Part shown: positions 46,303-59,800 of the stretch, one piece after another
Layout of the letters: each line of letters begins with the position of its first letter
Numbering within the stretch: position 1 is the first letter of the stretch
Source of the DNA: Gaertneriomyces semiglobifer
Taxonomy: Eukaryota > Chytridiomycota > Chytridiomycetes > Spizellomycetales > Spizellomycetaceae
Assembly: GCA_025558075.1 (NCBI GenBank)
Contig: JAHLKF010000008.1
Coordinates: 1 to 64,000 of the forward strand
Length of the DNA stretch: 64,000 bases
Reading direction: 5' to 3'
Notes under the pieces: generated by a model
The model's input: the letters and a program-made list of their open reading frames with translations, nothing else
Database searches by the model: none
Told to the model about the DNA's origin: nothing
Made by a program: the position numbers and the translations under genes

Positions 46303-48969
46303 ATGTCGTCCCTCGTTTATCCTGTTGCTCCGATCAAGCCCGCCTTACCCGACTATGTATATCCCTGCGTTCCTTTCGAGCCTCACCCTTATTATCAGTG
46401 TTCCCATTACTCGCAGTTTCGGTTTTGTCCCACTCATCATCAACTCGGTGACAAAGATGAGCTCCTATCTACCACCGCTACGAGGCAGGCTCGCGATACC
46501 ATGAGTCCAGAAGAAGCTAGGGATGCTGCTCTTGTTGAAGCGATAGCCGCCGGGGATGTACAACGCACGAAGCTCCTTATCACACCGACAGTAAACCAGC
46601 AACCCCCGGTTCAGTCAGCAATCACACCACCCTCTATAAATCGTCAGCTTGCCACTTCCGGTCTGGCTCCGCTCCATCTCGCGGCTTGGCGAGGTCACCT
46701 CGATGTTGTCAAGTACCTGGTGCATGAAATTGGCGCATTCGTGGATATTACTGACCGAGAGGGAGAGACACCGCTACTGAAAGCAGCCATGAACGGACAT
46801 GCGGGAGTGGTGCAGTATCTTGTGGACCAGGGCGCTGATGTGAATCATCAAGACAATGATGGTTGGTCAGCTTTGCACAATTGTGCGTCTCGCGCGGGCA
46901 CCTCCATAGTAAAGCTGTTACTGGCTGCTGGCGCTGTCGTTGATGCCAAAAGCTCAACTGGACATACGCCATTAATGAGCGCTGCCGCTAAAGGATATGT
47001 CGACGTTGTACAGATACTCTTGACACACCGGGCCGACCCATTGCTAAAGAACAACTTTGGTGATTCCGCATATGATCTCGCTGCTCAATCTGAAGAGGCC
47101 TTCATCTGTGAGATATTACAAGAGGCGGAGCAAGATTGGATTGAGCGTATGGCGCCACCGACCGCAGCGAGAATGCCCCTTATACCGCAACATAATGTGG
47201 CGGTCGAAATCATTCACGAAAACCATCGGTGTACTTTTCTTACTCGCCAATTTTCCGCACAGAACCTCACAAAGAATGACATGCGAGGCCCATGGTCGAC
47301 TGCAACTGGTCGACCATGTGGTAAGGAAAGCGTGCTTCTGCCTTTGGTTCGTTCTAAAGATCGGCAACTCGTGCGTGGATGGTTTTGGCTTACCGACTGG
47401 AAGCTGGACTTGAGACATCCTCGGGTTGATCCCGTTGAAGGCTGGCAGGTACCCTTCGACCGCGTGTCATTTCACCAGCTCCTGTGCACTCACTTTGCAA
47501 CTAGTATGCCAGAAATTTTGAGGAACCTGAGAATCACTGGGGACCTTCACCACCTTCTACATTCTTGGTAAATGGTTGTGTACGTCGCAGGAGGTGGGTG
47601 CGGGTTCGCAAGCGGAGACTGGATTTATCCGTTCAAGAAGACAAAGAAGGCGAGCCGACGGCTAATCGACACATCAATTACATTTCTGCTGCTAAATCTT
47701 TGGTACAAGAAGCGCCTTCCATAGTTGGTGAGGCAGGCCATAATACCGAGTGCATACGTTCACGCTTGCGTCATTTCGAAGAAGCTATCCAATTGCTTCT
47801 GACCGGTATTAAGTGTGAGTTCGTATCACTCCAGTTTTAACGACGAGGTTGGTTGATCGTCCTTATCAGCTGAGAAAGACATTGATCACAAGCGCACTGC
47901 ATCTACTCTGATCACGCAGTTCCTTGCAGTTGCGGAGGAACTTGATCAACGCCTGCTGGAGCAAAATCTTAAAGGAGATATGGTCGATGCAGTTTCATCT
48001 CAGCTGCGAGACAAAGGAAAACAACCCGCAACGCAAGCGGATGATGTTGACACTGATGGTGAGTACCTTTTCACACTTCAAAGTCGACCGTAACGTTTCT
48101 GATAAATACCGGTTACAGATGACTCAAGTTCTGAGTCCGCTGGAAATGTCGGTTCCGAGGCAGTCGCATTAGGCAGCAAGGAAGGTCCTGAGCTATTGTC
48201 GTCCAATGAATGGCAGCCAGATGACGAGGCACCAGATTGTACTCAGTGTGGGCGCCGATTCAATCTGTTCCTTCGGCGGCACCATTGTCGCAATTGCGGC
48301 AAAATCTTTTGCGGGAATTGCACGTCTTCTAAGCTCACGTTATGGGCACGAAATCCTCCAAGTCGCGTATGTGACGCCTGCTTCGCTAAACTCACTAAAA
48401 GGAGGAGCCGACATACCCCTGTAAACATCGCTGTCTTTGAACCGGATGCGGCAAAGATGGATGGGTCCGACCTAGAGTCCCCTATATCGCCAACACGACA
48501 CTCGCTCGCTGACAGCATCATGAACGAATGCCCTGTTTGTCAGCGGACGTTGGATCCAGACCAAATGGGACAGGCGGAAATGGAAGCTCATGTGGCTGGA
48601 TGCTTGAACGCGATATCAACTGGGAGGGGAGAAGGTTTGGTAGTAAGCGGAAACCGCTATATCGGTATGTCACTGTTCGGTTGAAGTGCATCTTCCATTG
48701 TTAGCTGCTCACATACGCCAATGGACCTGCAGCGCAAGTATTAAAAGAAGACCTGATAAGCAAAGAGTGCCCGATATGTTTTGAAGAGTTTTTGCAAGGT
48801 AAATCCACGGGCGTGTTTCAGTGATAACCTATGCTGTGTATTGACTTTTCCTTAAGGACAACGCATTGCCCGCCTGAACTGCTTGTGCATTTACCATGAA
48901 AACTGCATTGAAACATGGTTCAGCCATCCGAAGTATGGAGCGAGAACCTGCCCAGTTCATGCTAAGTAG
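46303..48969 (+). CDS. Ankyrin-dysferlin-FYVE-RING protein, putative E3 ligase
   Basis: From MSSLVYPVAPIKPALPDYVY the protein runs through at least four ankyrin repeats (GLAPLHLAAWRGHLDVVKYL, GETPLLKAAMNGHAGVVQYL, GWSALHNCASRAGTSIVKLL, GHTPLMSAAAKGYVDVVQIL). A dysferlin/peroxin (DysF) domain follows: GWFWLTDWKLDLRHPRVD, then after an intron at 47449-47504 YARNFEEPENHW and CVRRRRWVRVRKRRL. Next is a FYVE finger with WQPDDEAPDCTQCGRRF and the RRHHCRNCG core that binds PI3P, a second Cys pair motif (CPVCQRTLD), and a C-terminal RING (CPICFEEF.., CIYHENCIETWF, CPVHAK). The last part resembles the yeast endosomal E3 Pib1. The combination suggests a ubiquitin ligase of endosomal or vacuolar membranes. 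The in-frame ATG at 46162 is an alternative start. Confidence 0.87.
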
Positions 48970-49023
48970 CGACACCTTCTTAGAGAGTATCTAACTTTAG
49001 GAGCAGAAGGGTGGTAGCTAGAT

Positions 49024-49967
49024 CTAGCTGTTGAACATGCGTGAATATAGCCTGTCATGCATTCCCTGTAAAATATCAGCAACGGGCGATGTTTGGCAAG
49101 CTTCCCCGACTGAGACGGCCGTGCCTGTTTCCACTGCACGGAAGGCTTTCTCGACATCCGACTGAATTGAGGATAGTAGCTGCTGTCCTTGGTACGGGCC
49201 CACCAGGTTGAGTCTAATGGCGGCTGAAAGAATTGACCGTGCGAAGAGAAAAATGTACAAGTGTTCAGTTCGCTCTAAGTATGGCAGTTATTAGACAAAG
49301 AACACCTAAACTTGCACCTAGGAAGTTACCTAAGGATATACCAAGACTGGAGCAAACGATCGCAAAACATATAGGCAAATGGCCAGGACTGCGTCCAGCC
49401 TAGAGGAGCAGCCAGGAGTACAGCTCAGCACAATCCGCCATCCCAGCAATGCACGCGGCAATTGTACAACGCATGCCTCACCCTGACTTCCGTTTTGAAG
49501 CGTGCGGCGATATCCTGATGCGGCGAATGCGGGAATCCACGCGACAACAAAGTCAAGAAAGCGGCCCCTTGTGCCCTACCAAACTTCATATCAGCCAAAC
49601 GCGTGCGACACATTCAGGACGGTGCCCACCTTGAAGCACGTCGAGCGACATGGTTGGTACCAGTTAAGGCATCGTACTGTTGATCGTACGCCCGTAAATC
49701 ATCGGCAACCTGCTCTGCCAAAGCGTCCGTACGACTGCCCACCAAACGGCGCCAGGACGCACTTACGAAAGGTACAGAGGAATGCACGTAGGTGTGGATG
49801 GAAGATTGGACGAAAGACCTAAGAGATGCTCCGTCCGAACTTTGACGCACAAAGCCTGCCTGAACAGCCGCCTCCAACCCGGCAGAAGCTACGAAGCCTC
49901 CAGTTGGCAACGCCGAGTCAGCTATCATCCATAGCAACCAATCTTCTCGGGTTTGACTGCCCGACAT
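49024..49967 (-). CDS. ureF: Urease accessory protein UreF
   Basis: The ATG at 49967 begins MSGSQTREDWLLWMIADSAL, then PTGGFVASAGLEAAVQAG, the typical UreF opening. Exon 1 ends at 49630 (NHVARRAS). Later exons give RAQGAAFLTLLSRGFPHSPH, GHLPICFAIVCSSLGISL and FLFARSILSAAIRLNLVGPY, ending MHDRLYSRMFNS at 49024. All joins use GT..AG borders and keep the frame. UreF works with UreD/UreH and UreG to load nickel into urease, acting as a gatekeeper for UreG GTP hydrolysis. No other urease gene lies in the window. Its end is 55 bp from the convergent ankyrin-FYVE-RING gene. Confidence 0.9.
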
Positions 49968-50528
49968 GGCACGGTCTCAGGCCGGAAGCTTATGCCCTTC
50001 CTCACTCCGCAATTTTACAAGGTACACGCTCTACTGGCAGCACAGCAAATGCTTGGAAGCAGCCAACGAAATATACCTTAGGGTTGCAATGGTCATACCA
50101 AGAAATACACTGAGCGATGCTTGCTTGTGCCCTGGTCGCCTCATAAAACAACAACCGCTGGACAACCTCAAAACGGGTGATCTAGCGACCAACGATAGCG
50201 AATGCTAGCAGCAACATCCATTTCACTAATCTAAAATTCTTGATTTACGCCCGACGGCAAGTATGAAAAGAAAAACAAGTGACTAGTGTAGTGCGTAGGC
50301 TATCAGTGGTGGAAAAAGGTGTGAGAATTGCAGCGACGTCAGAACTCTAACGCAACTCCCCCTCCTAAACTAGCTACTGACAAGAACTAGCTTGAATTGA
50401 GGCAACGGCAGTCTTCGTTGCCTGAACAGACGCTTATCGATATAACGCCAACTGATGTGTAGGTATAATCGGTTCACTGTGGGGGGTCGAGAATTGGGAT
50501 GTAGGATTGAAGGGATTGGTGCAACAGC
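49968..50528. other. Intergenic, nothing recognised
   Basis: About 560 bp between the UreF start and the 3' end of importin alpha. It would hold the UreF promoter. No gene or repeat is seen. Confidence 0.45.
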
Positions 50529-52369
50529 TTACTGGCCAAAGTTGAAGCCGCCGGTTGGCACGTTCATAGCGTCTGTCGGGAAGGTGAAGGCACCAGTATT
50601 CTCGTCAACTTGCGGTGCCATCGCTTCATCCTCTTCGTCGCTGAAATATTTGTCGATGATGTTGTACGCTTTTTGGTAAATGTCGGCATTGTCGTGAAGC
50701 TGCAATTGGTAAATCTTCTCTACACCTTGTGCCTCCTCAATGTAGATGGCCATTTCATTGGTGCCATTGTGGTCCATTCTCTCGAGTTCACCGACCTTCA
50801 GGATGTTTTCCAAACCGTCAAGTGCTACCTGGACGATTTTGTTGTCTCCGCATGTCAGCAAGTCGCAAAGAGGCTTGATGCATCCTTGTGAGACCAGGTA
50901 CCTATTATGCAAACATCATCAATATTGGAATCCAACTTGACGCAGATAGAAAGACATACTTAATTTGTTCGGGCTTGGCCAATCCACCTGATGTTGCGTT
51001 GGAAATAGCCCAACATGCCTCCTTCTTTGTCTTAAAATCACCGCGTTGAAGAATAGCGATTAATGGAGGAATGATATTTGCGTCAATCACAGCTTGAATC
51101 TGCACTGCGTTGCCGGCGGTAATGTTAGAAATAGTCCAGCACGCTTCTTTTCGAATACCATCTTTCGGGCTGTTGAGCAGACCCAGGAGGGCGACCAAGG
51201 CGTTGCAGTTGATAACAATTTGAGTCTGAACGTCATCACCAGTGACAATGTTACCGACCGAGCGGAGCGCAGGAGTTTGGACGGCATAGGACGGGTGTGT
51301 CAGCAACTCCACGAGACGACGGCACACTCCAGTTTCAATGACGGCTTGAATTTTTTCGTTGGCGCCATCTGATAGGTAAGAAATGGCCCAACACGCATCA
51401 GTCAAAACCTCCTCGTCGGTCGCGTGGATGAGCTTTGCCAGCATGGTCAAGCAAGGCTGAACCATAGGCCATTCAGGTTGGGGGTTTTTGCCACGGCAGA
51501 AGTTGGACAATGTCCAAGTAGCGTTCCGAAGCATGGAAACTTTGTTGGTACCTTCGTTGAGAATATCCAGCAACGGACGTAGTGCACCTTCACGGAGCAC
51601 GTAGTCACGGCACCGAGGGGAATCACCAGCAATGTTTCCTAAAGCCCACACCGCCTGTTCCCTTACATCTGGGTTCATGGACGAAAGGAGCTCAACAAAG
51701 ATGGGGACAGCGCCAGCATCGATGACTACTTGCGTCTGGTGCGAGGATCCAGATGCGATGTTGGTCAAGGCCCAAGCGGCCTCGAACTGTAACATCGGGT
51801 TCGGTGAACGTAAAAACATGATAAACTTAGGGATGGCTCCTGAGCGAATGACCTCTTCGATGGGAGGATTGCGCTCTATAAAATATCAAGACGAGAGAGC
51901 ATATCAGCACTACTGACGGCGTCCACACAATTTTGCAAGCGCCATCTCTCTACTACATCAGCGACGTTTACCTTTCGAAAGAAGCTTCCTAAATCGGGTG
52001 GTTGCACTGATTTGCTCTTCAACATCAGGGGAATCCAGCCCAAGCAACATCTGACCGATTAAAGCCTCCAACTATCAATGACAGAAACGCAAATGTAAGA
52101 ATCTACACGCTTGCGTGAGTAGCAGGCATAAAAACAGTCAAGCATAATACCTGATGGGACGTGGTACCGCCCATAGACTCATCCTCGGATTCAGACGTTT
52201 CGCCAGCAAGGGCGGCCAAATTACGACGCTTCGCCAGAGATTCTTCCTTTTTCTGCTTTCTGAGTTCAATCGCCACGTCTTCACGACGACGACGCAACTC
52301 ATCCGTCTTCAAAATACCGCGGTTTTTGAACTGCCCCATGCGGTGCTCGGCAATCTTTGACTGACTCAT
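50529..52369 (-). CDS. SRP1: Importin subunit alpha (karyopherin alpha)
   Basis: Starting at the ATG at 52369 ([20 protein letters not shown]), the protein has a basic importin-beta-binding segment ([29 protein letters not shown]) and then about ten armadillo repeats. These show the W..N signatures of the NLS groove ([90 protein letters not shown]). The acidic C-terminus ([15 protein letters not shown]) is the CAS-binding end. It carries classical NLS cargo into the nucleus with importin beta. Introns split it at least three times. The gene is intact and strongly conserved. Confidence 0.95.
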
Positions 52370-53132
52370 TATGGCGAATGCAATGGTGTGGACGGGTTGT
52401 AATAGATTGTTCTAGGTTCTGTGCTTGATGCTCTGAGGATTGCAACCTGAAATTTAATCACAAAGTGTGAGGGTTGGGGTTACATTTCGGCGATCCACTA
52501 CTACATCCTACCGCTTCTCAAATTCGTTTACAACTCCCAGGTGGCTCGCTCTGCACAGCGTTCTTTCTCCCGTCGTTCTCGCTCTTGGTGTCCGTGCTGA
52601 TCCTACCACCTGCTTTCGGTGCTTGACCGTTGCTGACCTGGGCTGTGTCGCTGCCGAGTGATGGGAGTCGCTGCTGCTGCGAATTGACGTTTTTCGTTGC
52701 AAAATGCGACGGAGAGGAGGGGGCAAATCCAATGGGAAACCCCACTGTTTTCGGACATGTCTCTGGTGACTGTGCCGTAGTATTGCATAAGCCTTTGTGA
52801 CCCTGACACTGAGAATACACGTGATAAATATATATTTCAGCAATTAACAAAATATTTCGCAATTTGTTATAATATATTTCATTATTCAGACCTGAACGTT
52901 TCATTATATTGGCGACTGTGTGTTGGGGCATCTTCCACCGCGGTGTGGAAGCAAACTGTCGTCGTCGGCCGAAGGGCGAAGCACCGTTCGCTGACAGCAA
53001 TGAGGCTTTTGGTTTGTTGAGAAAGCAAGATTGTTCCTCCTTTCAGAGGCATCAGAAGTACGACAGTCCTTTGGGTTTCATGCGCGGGTTGAGCTGTCAC
53101 TCAATTGGCTTGTTTCCTTCAAGGAAGAAGAT
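52370..53132. other. Divergent promoter region of importin alpha and PMT
   Basis: About 760 bp between two head-to-head genes. An AT-rich stretch with TATATATT-like sequence lies at about 52825-52885. A long minus-strand frame (53000-52518) crosses this AT-rich part, has no family similarity and is not called as a gene. Confidence 0.45.
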
Positions 53133-56100
53133 ATGGACGGGTTCAGTAATGGACCAGAATTGCTACGTCATAGGGTCCCCAATAGCGCCCGCCTTGGAAG
53201 AGCTGCAACAGAACCTGCGATTCCTGCTGCCACTGATGAAGTCGATGCCGCCAAGCCTTTCGGGTCTTGGAAGAGTTCCTCATCATTGTTGGTACGCTAA
53301 CGCTTTTCCGACTACCAAAAACGCAACGAGCTCCATTTTTGAGCAAGAGCGACTCTTTTGTTTCGTTAGCAGTCAGAGTATCCTCCGACATCACGTAAAC
53401 CACACCGTCCCGTGAACGATGCGAATTTGTTGATTCTTATCATCCTCACATTGCTGTCGGCCGCGGTGCGACTGTTCCGCATATCAAGTCCGAGCGAGGT
53501 CGTCTTTGACGAGGTCCATTTTGGTAGGTGCATTGCTTTTTCCTAAGCAACACCATGCGCCGGGGCTTACGTGGGCCATCAGGAGGATTTGCCAGCAAAT
53601 ACATCAATGGCAAGTTCTTCATGGACGTTCATCCCCCGCTCGGCAAGTTGCTTATTTCTGCAAGTGCCGTTCTTGCTGGCTTCGATGGGAGTTTCGATTT
53701 CAAAGTGAGTTTGATTTACCTTTGACAGCGCATGTGGAAAGCAGGTGCCACTTGCAAGCAGGTCCCACATCTTACCATGCTTATCATGCAGGAAATTGGC
53801 ATGGATTATCTGAAAGCAAAAGTCCCGTATGTGGCAATGCGAATGCTACCTGGAGTTATGGGCGTGCTTGTGGCCCCCCTCGCCTACGTGACGATGAGGA
53901 ATCTTCGTGCATCGCATGCAAGTGCCGCGTTGACGGCCCTGTTGCTGATTTTTGACAATGCGCTCGCGCTCCAGTCGCGTCTCATTCTTCTCGTGAGCGT
54001 TGCCTCTGCTCTTGCCTGTTAACGCTTCGGGTCACGTAACCATGTCGGCGCTAGGACTCGATTCTCGTCTTCTTCACTGCCTTGACGGCTGTGCTTTGGA
54101 CTGATTTTATGACGCTTCAAGATCAGTGCGTGCAAAGTACTCTGATGGCATATGTGATCACTCGCTGACGAGCCTTAAATCTACGCAGTCCATTCTCTTT
54201 TCCTTGGTGGTTTTCCCTATTAATGACAGGTGTTGCGATGGCGTTGGCTGCAAGGTAAGCAATGTGAAACTGCCCAGATCAGAGCGCAATTCTTTGAACT
54301 AACCGCACGTCGGGGCCTATGTAGCGTCAAATGGGTTGGTCTGTACCCTGCTGCTATTGATGCCTGCAGTGCAACTTCATTTAACTAATCTAATCTATTC
54401 CACGGTAAAAGGCTTGTTTGCCGTTGCGTTGATAGGCTTGTCAACCATCTTCAATCTGTGGAACCTCTTGGGGGACCGCCGCATTTCAATGGTAAGAGCT
54501 CCGTTCATCCCTGACTGTGCCTCACCCTCTGATTGATTATTTGCCATTTTGCAGACCACTTTCGCAGCCCACTTCTTCGCCAGGGCCGCTTGTCTCATAA
54601 TCGCTCCTATCCTCGTTTACATGATCATTTTTCAACTTCATTTCGTGGTTCTCACTCAGTCGGGTACAGGCAATGGCTTTATGTCACCAGAGTTTCAATC
54701 CACACTTGCCGGAAGTGAAACGGCGGACACTTTCGCCCATATTGGATACGGTGCAAACATTATGCTCCGTCACGAAGCTTCTCAGGGGGGCTACCTTCAT
54801 TCACATAAGCACCATTACCCGACGGGTTCCAAACAACAACAAATCACTCTGTACCCATTCACCGGTTAGGTTCTACAATGGCTCTGAAAGCCTGGTATCA
54901 TTCACTGATGTGAAATAAACTTTCAGATGAAAACAGTTTATTCAAGGTGCTACCGTGCGTATTATCGTTGGTGATGCTACCGCAATGGTATTTCCGAAGC
55001 TAACGGTGTGTCTTGTATATAGTGCTTTGACGGTGAACAATGGCAGTACGTCCGAGCCAAACATTACTGAATGGCGTCGTATCAAGAACGGCGATATTAT
55101 TCGTTTGGGTGATTATAGTGCGTTGAGTTCCCTGGGTTTTGTAATCTCTAACGGGCTCGGTACCTGACAGAACATGTTCCCACTAATAAGAGACTACACA
55201 GCCACGATCAGCCGTACCGTTTCAGTTCACGCACCTTTTTTTTTTCTGACGACTCTGACTCCGTCAACTTCTAGGCCGCCTGTCAGCGACAAAGAGCACT
55301 ACTACGAGGTGTCTGGATACGGAGCTTCGGGCCACCCCGGCGATAGCAAGTGAGTGGGGAATGTCGACAGTAATCAGCAGCGACATGAACACACTAACCA
55401 TCCCAATCTTCCTCAGTGACCATTGGCGTGTTGAGATCATGGAGGGGAGTGGCGATAAAGAGCACCTGAATGCCATTGATTCCAAATTTCGTTTGATCCA
55501 TGTGAATCTGCGATGCGCACTATTCTCGCGCGACGTGAAGCTCCCAGAGTGGGGTACGTGATTAAGACGTGCTGCAGGATAGCGCGGTGATTAACACTCG
55601 CGAGCTGGCCTGTAGCTTTCGGACAACAAGAAGTTATTTGCGCGAAGAATGCGAAGAAGCCGAAATCATTGTAGGTTCAACCGCTGGTAATAAGGAGGCT
55701 GATCGCGTGATTCACTTTCCATACGTCCAGATGGCGTGCGACAAGTAATGAAAACCCCCTCCGTGAGTACTGGCTAACTGCATTCTCGCTGATTATCGTG
55801 ATATTAATTCATATATTAGAGCCAGCGGATTCCGTGAAGATCAACTATCAAAATCCAGGATTTTTAGCCAAATTCTTTGAGGTACAGGTTATCCGTTGCC
55901 ACTGTTATTATTATCAAGTATGTTCTGTTGATTGTCCGAAATAATAGTCGCATAAGGTGATGTGGAAGATTAACCAAGGCCTAACGAGCTCACACCCTTT
56001 TGAGTCACGGCCGGTATCTTGGCCGTTCAGTGGTCGTGGCATAAGCTTCTGGTCCTCAAAATCGGGCCAAGGTCAACTGTACCTTGTGGGAAATCCACTC

Positions 56101-56687
56101 GTTTGGTTTCCGGCAATAGCGTCTGTGGGCATGTACCTGAGCATTGTGGGGGCAGCAGCCGTTCTGAAGAAAAGGGCTTTCGCAACAATTTCAAGTGAGT
56201 TATTTCGTCTTTGTGTTTTATTGGAACTGAACTGAACTTCAAATGACGTTATTAGATCTGTTGGAGGGGATGAGCGATGGCGGAGGCTTTGCGTTTCTAG
56301 GATGGCTGTTACACTACTTCCCCTTTTTCCTGATGGGTCGCCAGGTAAATGCGCATCACGCTTTTTTCCGTTGTTGTTGCTAACGGATGATAATCCGGAC
56401 AGTTGTTTTTGCATCATTATCTACCGTCGTTGTACTTTTCTGTACTATTGCTTGGCATTCTCTTCGACCGTACCACCAGCCGAATGCCGTCGATGATGCA
56501 ATATTTCCTCGCCATATGTGCTTTTTCCCTGACATCATATTTGTACATTAGCTTTAGCCCTTTGACATACGGGCTGCCGATGGATAAGCAACACTGCGAA
56601 TCACTGAAGTGGAGAGAAAGTTGGGATTGGAATTGCGGGAAGTCGACGAATAGCACATTGCCGTCAGACAGTAGCCGCAACATATAG
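53133..56687 (+). CDS. PMT: Protein O-mannosyltransferase (PMT family)
   Basis: About 14 exons join cleanly from MDGFSNGPELLRHRVPNSAR to SLKWRESWDWNCGKSTNSTL. The first luminal loop carries the catalytic Asp-Glu pair in SEVVFDEVHFGGFASKYING, followed by FFMDVHPPLGKLL. Central motifs include YVAMRMLPGVMGVLVAPLAY, LALQSRLILLD and AHIGYGANIMLRH with GGYLHSHKHHYP. MIR-type segments follow (DIIRLGEHVPTNKRLHSHDQ, EHYYEVSGYGASGHPGDSND, HWRVEIMEGSGDKEHLNAID). The C-terminal membrane helices include GWLLHYFPFFLMGRQ and FLHHYLPSLYFSVLLLGI. The enzyme sits in the ER membrane and moves mannose from dolichyl-phosphate-mannose to Ser or Thr of secretory proteins. The exact PMT1/2/4 subgroup was not settled. 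One oddity is the number of very small exons around 54300-55850. Confidence 0.93.
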
Positions 56688-56886
56688 ATCGCTGTTTCTG
56701 TTGCTCCCGTAATATCAAATATCATGGTAATAACAGCAAAAACATCAACGGTTTTGTTTTGACGCGTCGGACGGTGTTCGGACGCCGTTTTCGGACGCCA
56801 CACGCGACGCCCAGCGATGTGTGCTCCAAACGAGTAGCGTTTTGCTGCCATGTTTACAGTTCACTCGCTGCCGATCATACAGACCG

Positions 56887-59800
56887 ATGGACAAGGAGAA
56901 CAGTAGCCCGCAGTCTGTGGACGAGAGTGCGCTGCCGCGACGCTCCCCGCGGAAGCATCCGGCATCATTTAATTCGGTAAACCTCGAAGCCGGTGTCCAT
57001 GTAATTCAGCTCTTACCAATAGTATTTTCCGTCATCAGCCAGCGCGAATAGCCAAAAAGAGCCTATTCAATGCGGACAAACAAGATGCCACATGGCCGCC
57101 AGCCGGGAATCAGAGTCCGGTTAACAATGCACCTGACGAGACGAACCACACTGTGAACCTTGTGCCGTAAGTGAGACGTTCTGTTTCCTACAAAGTAATG
57201 CCAGACCTGGGTTAACTTATGAACGTTTCGCAGGGACGAAAGTGGAAAGAAGGCACGAAAGTCGCTAGGAAGACGTGTTAGCTTTGCGCCCAAAGCCCGT
57301 TGCCGCCCCTTTGAGTTAGTTTGATCATCACCTTTCGGGTTGCGAGCCAGTGAGCAGGATACCGTGTGCCTAACCGGCTATTATCATTCTAGGAAGGACA
57401 GCGGTGCGGATGAAGTTTCAACCTTCGACTTGCCGGATGTTTCATCGGTTCGGAGAACGAGCGGCGTCTGGCCAGGTGATCTACGGCTAAGCCTTGCGGC
57501 GAGCACACACGATGAGAGCTACGAAATCGATGTTATAGATGAAGCGTCAAAGGAGCCTGCACAACATCTCAATAGTGAGCAGCTCGAGTCCGAGGACGAG
57601 AAAAGAAACGACGCACTCCTGTCGCATTTTGCGTCGTTGCCCAGTCCCCAGGGAAATTCGGAGAATCCGGTTGAGCGCGACATCAAAGCACCATCATCAA
57701 ATCCTTCACCTAAGCGGCCCAAGTCTCAACGGAAGTCTATGCGTGGGCGTGACAGTATTGTCGGCTTCTTCGATGTCACCACCAATAGCTTTATTTATAG
57801 TGGAGACTCGTCTTCTGAAGACGACTTCCTCAACGAACACCTCCGGTCACCTCATGTCCATCCAACGCAATCTTATGAATCCGATGACGACGTAAGTATG
57901 GCGATTGTTGATCCTACGGAAGTTAGCATGCAGCTTTATGACCCGAGCCAGGATCCTGAGACAATGGAACCTGAGTGGCAAGGAAATTCTGAAGTAGCAC
58001 CTTTGACGGAAGGAGACATGGAGCTTCAAAAGCATCAAGATTCTGAAGATGAAGGGGGTGCTTCTCTGCCTGATATCTCGATGATAGACGATTTTGAAGA
58101 GCATAGCCATGATGAAGACGATCCCGAGGATAGCGCTGCAGATATGGAAATGACCCAGTGCGTGGGCTCTCTAGATAGCATTCCTAATGCAAGCCTCAAA
58201 GACAATCCGGTCATTGTTGATATGAAAGGATTCGAAGCACGGATTTCTCCGATATATCCTCAGCGGTACAATGAGTATGGTGCCACGCCCTTGCGTGAAG
58301 ACCACTCAAAGTTAAAACCAAACGTAGGTCAACCAGTGCGAGAGGATGGGGTGGAACCGGACCGGAAGCGGCCACGTATGTCACTCGCTGCATCGGATGA
58401 TACTCTCGGAAGATTCTTCTTCCCCACAGGAAGCGAAGAACTAGGTATTCCTGACATGACTCAAGATATCACAAGATTTGCTGGCCGGATTTTGCCTGAC
58501 ACAGATGATACAATATCCAGTGAGGGCAGCGCTGCATGTGCTGCCACCCCCACGCAACCAAAACAGCGATTCTCTGTGAAATCTGAACATTATGGGTCCA
58601 TACCTAGAAGGCGTCCGACTCCTGGACCGAAGACTCCAGCGGCTGTCATGCCGTCAATCTCGATTGAGCTGACACCGCTCGCGACTAGCAGCGCCATTCC
58701 AGAGTCCAAAGTAGAGGCGGTTGAACAATTTGAACGGCTACCTAACCCCGAAAGCTACAAACCGGGGTGCCAAGCTCAAGATGCTGAATCACCGCTGACC
58801 GTCAAACCTCCTAAAAACCTTGTTTCAGCTGGGAGAAGCGCTGAGGTGTCATTTGCGGATACAGATGGGGGTGGCGACCTTATGAATGAAGAGCTTTCAC
58901 TTGTTGACGGGTCTTTTTTGGAGGAATCTCAGCCACAAACTATCAAAACAGTTCAGGACTTCCTACAAGCTACAGGAATATACTTTCAAGACGCATTGAC
59001 GACTAGCTTTCGCAGAGAAACAAACGCGTACTTGCGCACTACTGAGCCGCCAACGGAGATTGATTATTGCAAGGCGGCGATGATGTGGAACTCGGAATTG
59101 GCTGCGTATGAGATGGGTTGTCGGTTGTTATACAGCGAGATCGAAGGGATTCGTGAAAGCCTTAAGAACATCGTGGATGAGGCAGAAGAAAGCACTCCTT
59201 TAATTTTCTACGATGTATCAGAATGCAGTCCTCCGGAGCACGGCGAGATTACACGTCAACTAAAGGGAACGAGGTCTTTTACTCGTGCTGAAGCAAAGGA
59301 AGCGTGGCACACATGGCGATTTAGCTTGATGGATGATCTGGCCAAAGATTTTGCAATAAGCATGAAAAACCTTACAAAAGATCAGCGGGCCCTACAAAAG
59401 TTAGCGGTGCGCTACGCGGATGCGATTGCATTTAGTCAAAAGGTGGAGGCCGCATGTTTGGAAGAACTCGAGGCCAGGAAGGACGAGTTGGAAAGGCAAC
59501 GGATTGCGGATGAGGAGGAAGCAGCGCAGCTAGAGCAACTACAGCGCGATCAAGACCAAAAGATCGCGGACCTTCGTAAAGAGGTAGCCAATTTGAAAGA
59601 AGCTTGCCAAGTAGTTGAGGAAAGGGAATCACTGCGCCTGCCGGAACGGGAGCTTATCAAGGATAAAATTGCTGAAGCTGAGAAGATCTGCGAACAGCTT
59701 ATGGTCTTTGATCCAGAGGAGCTCGGAGCATTACGAGACGAGTACGAGCTACTAGTGAGCCTCTTCCCACTGTCAGCTGTACATTACTCTCCCACCGAAT

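Noticed and set aside
47568..47590. A 23-nt micro-intron in the ankyrin-FYVE-RING gene
   Set aside because: An ordinary 56-nt intron at 47449-47504 restores the DysF domain (YARNFEEPENHW..CVRRRRWVRV), so the tiny intron is not needed.
52518..53000. 160-codon minus-strand open frame between importin alpha and PMT
   Set aside because: It crosses an AT-rich promoter-like stretch (YYNKLRNILLIAEIYIYHVY) and has no similarity, so it is more likely non-coding.
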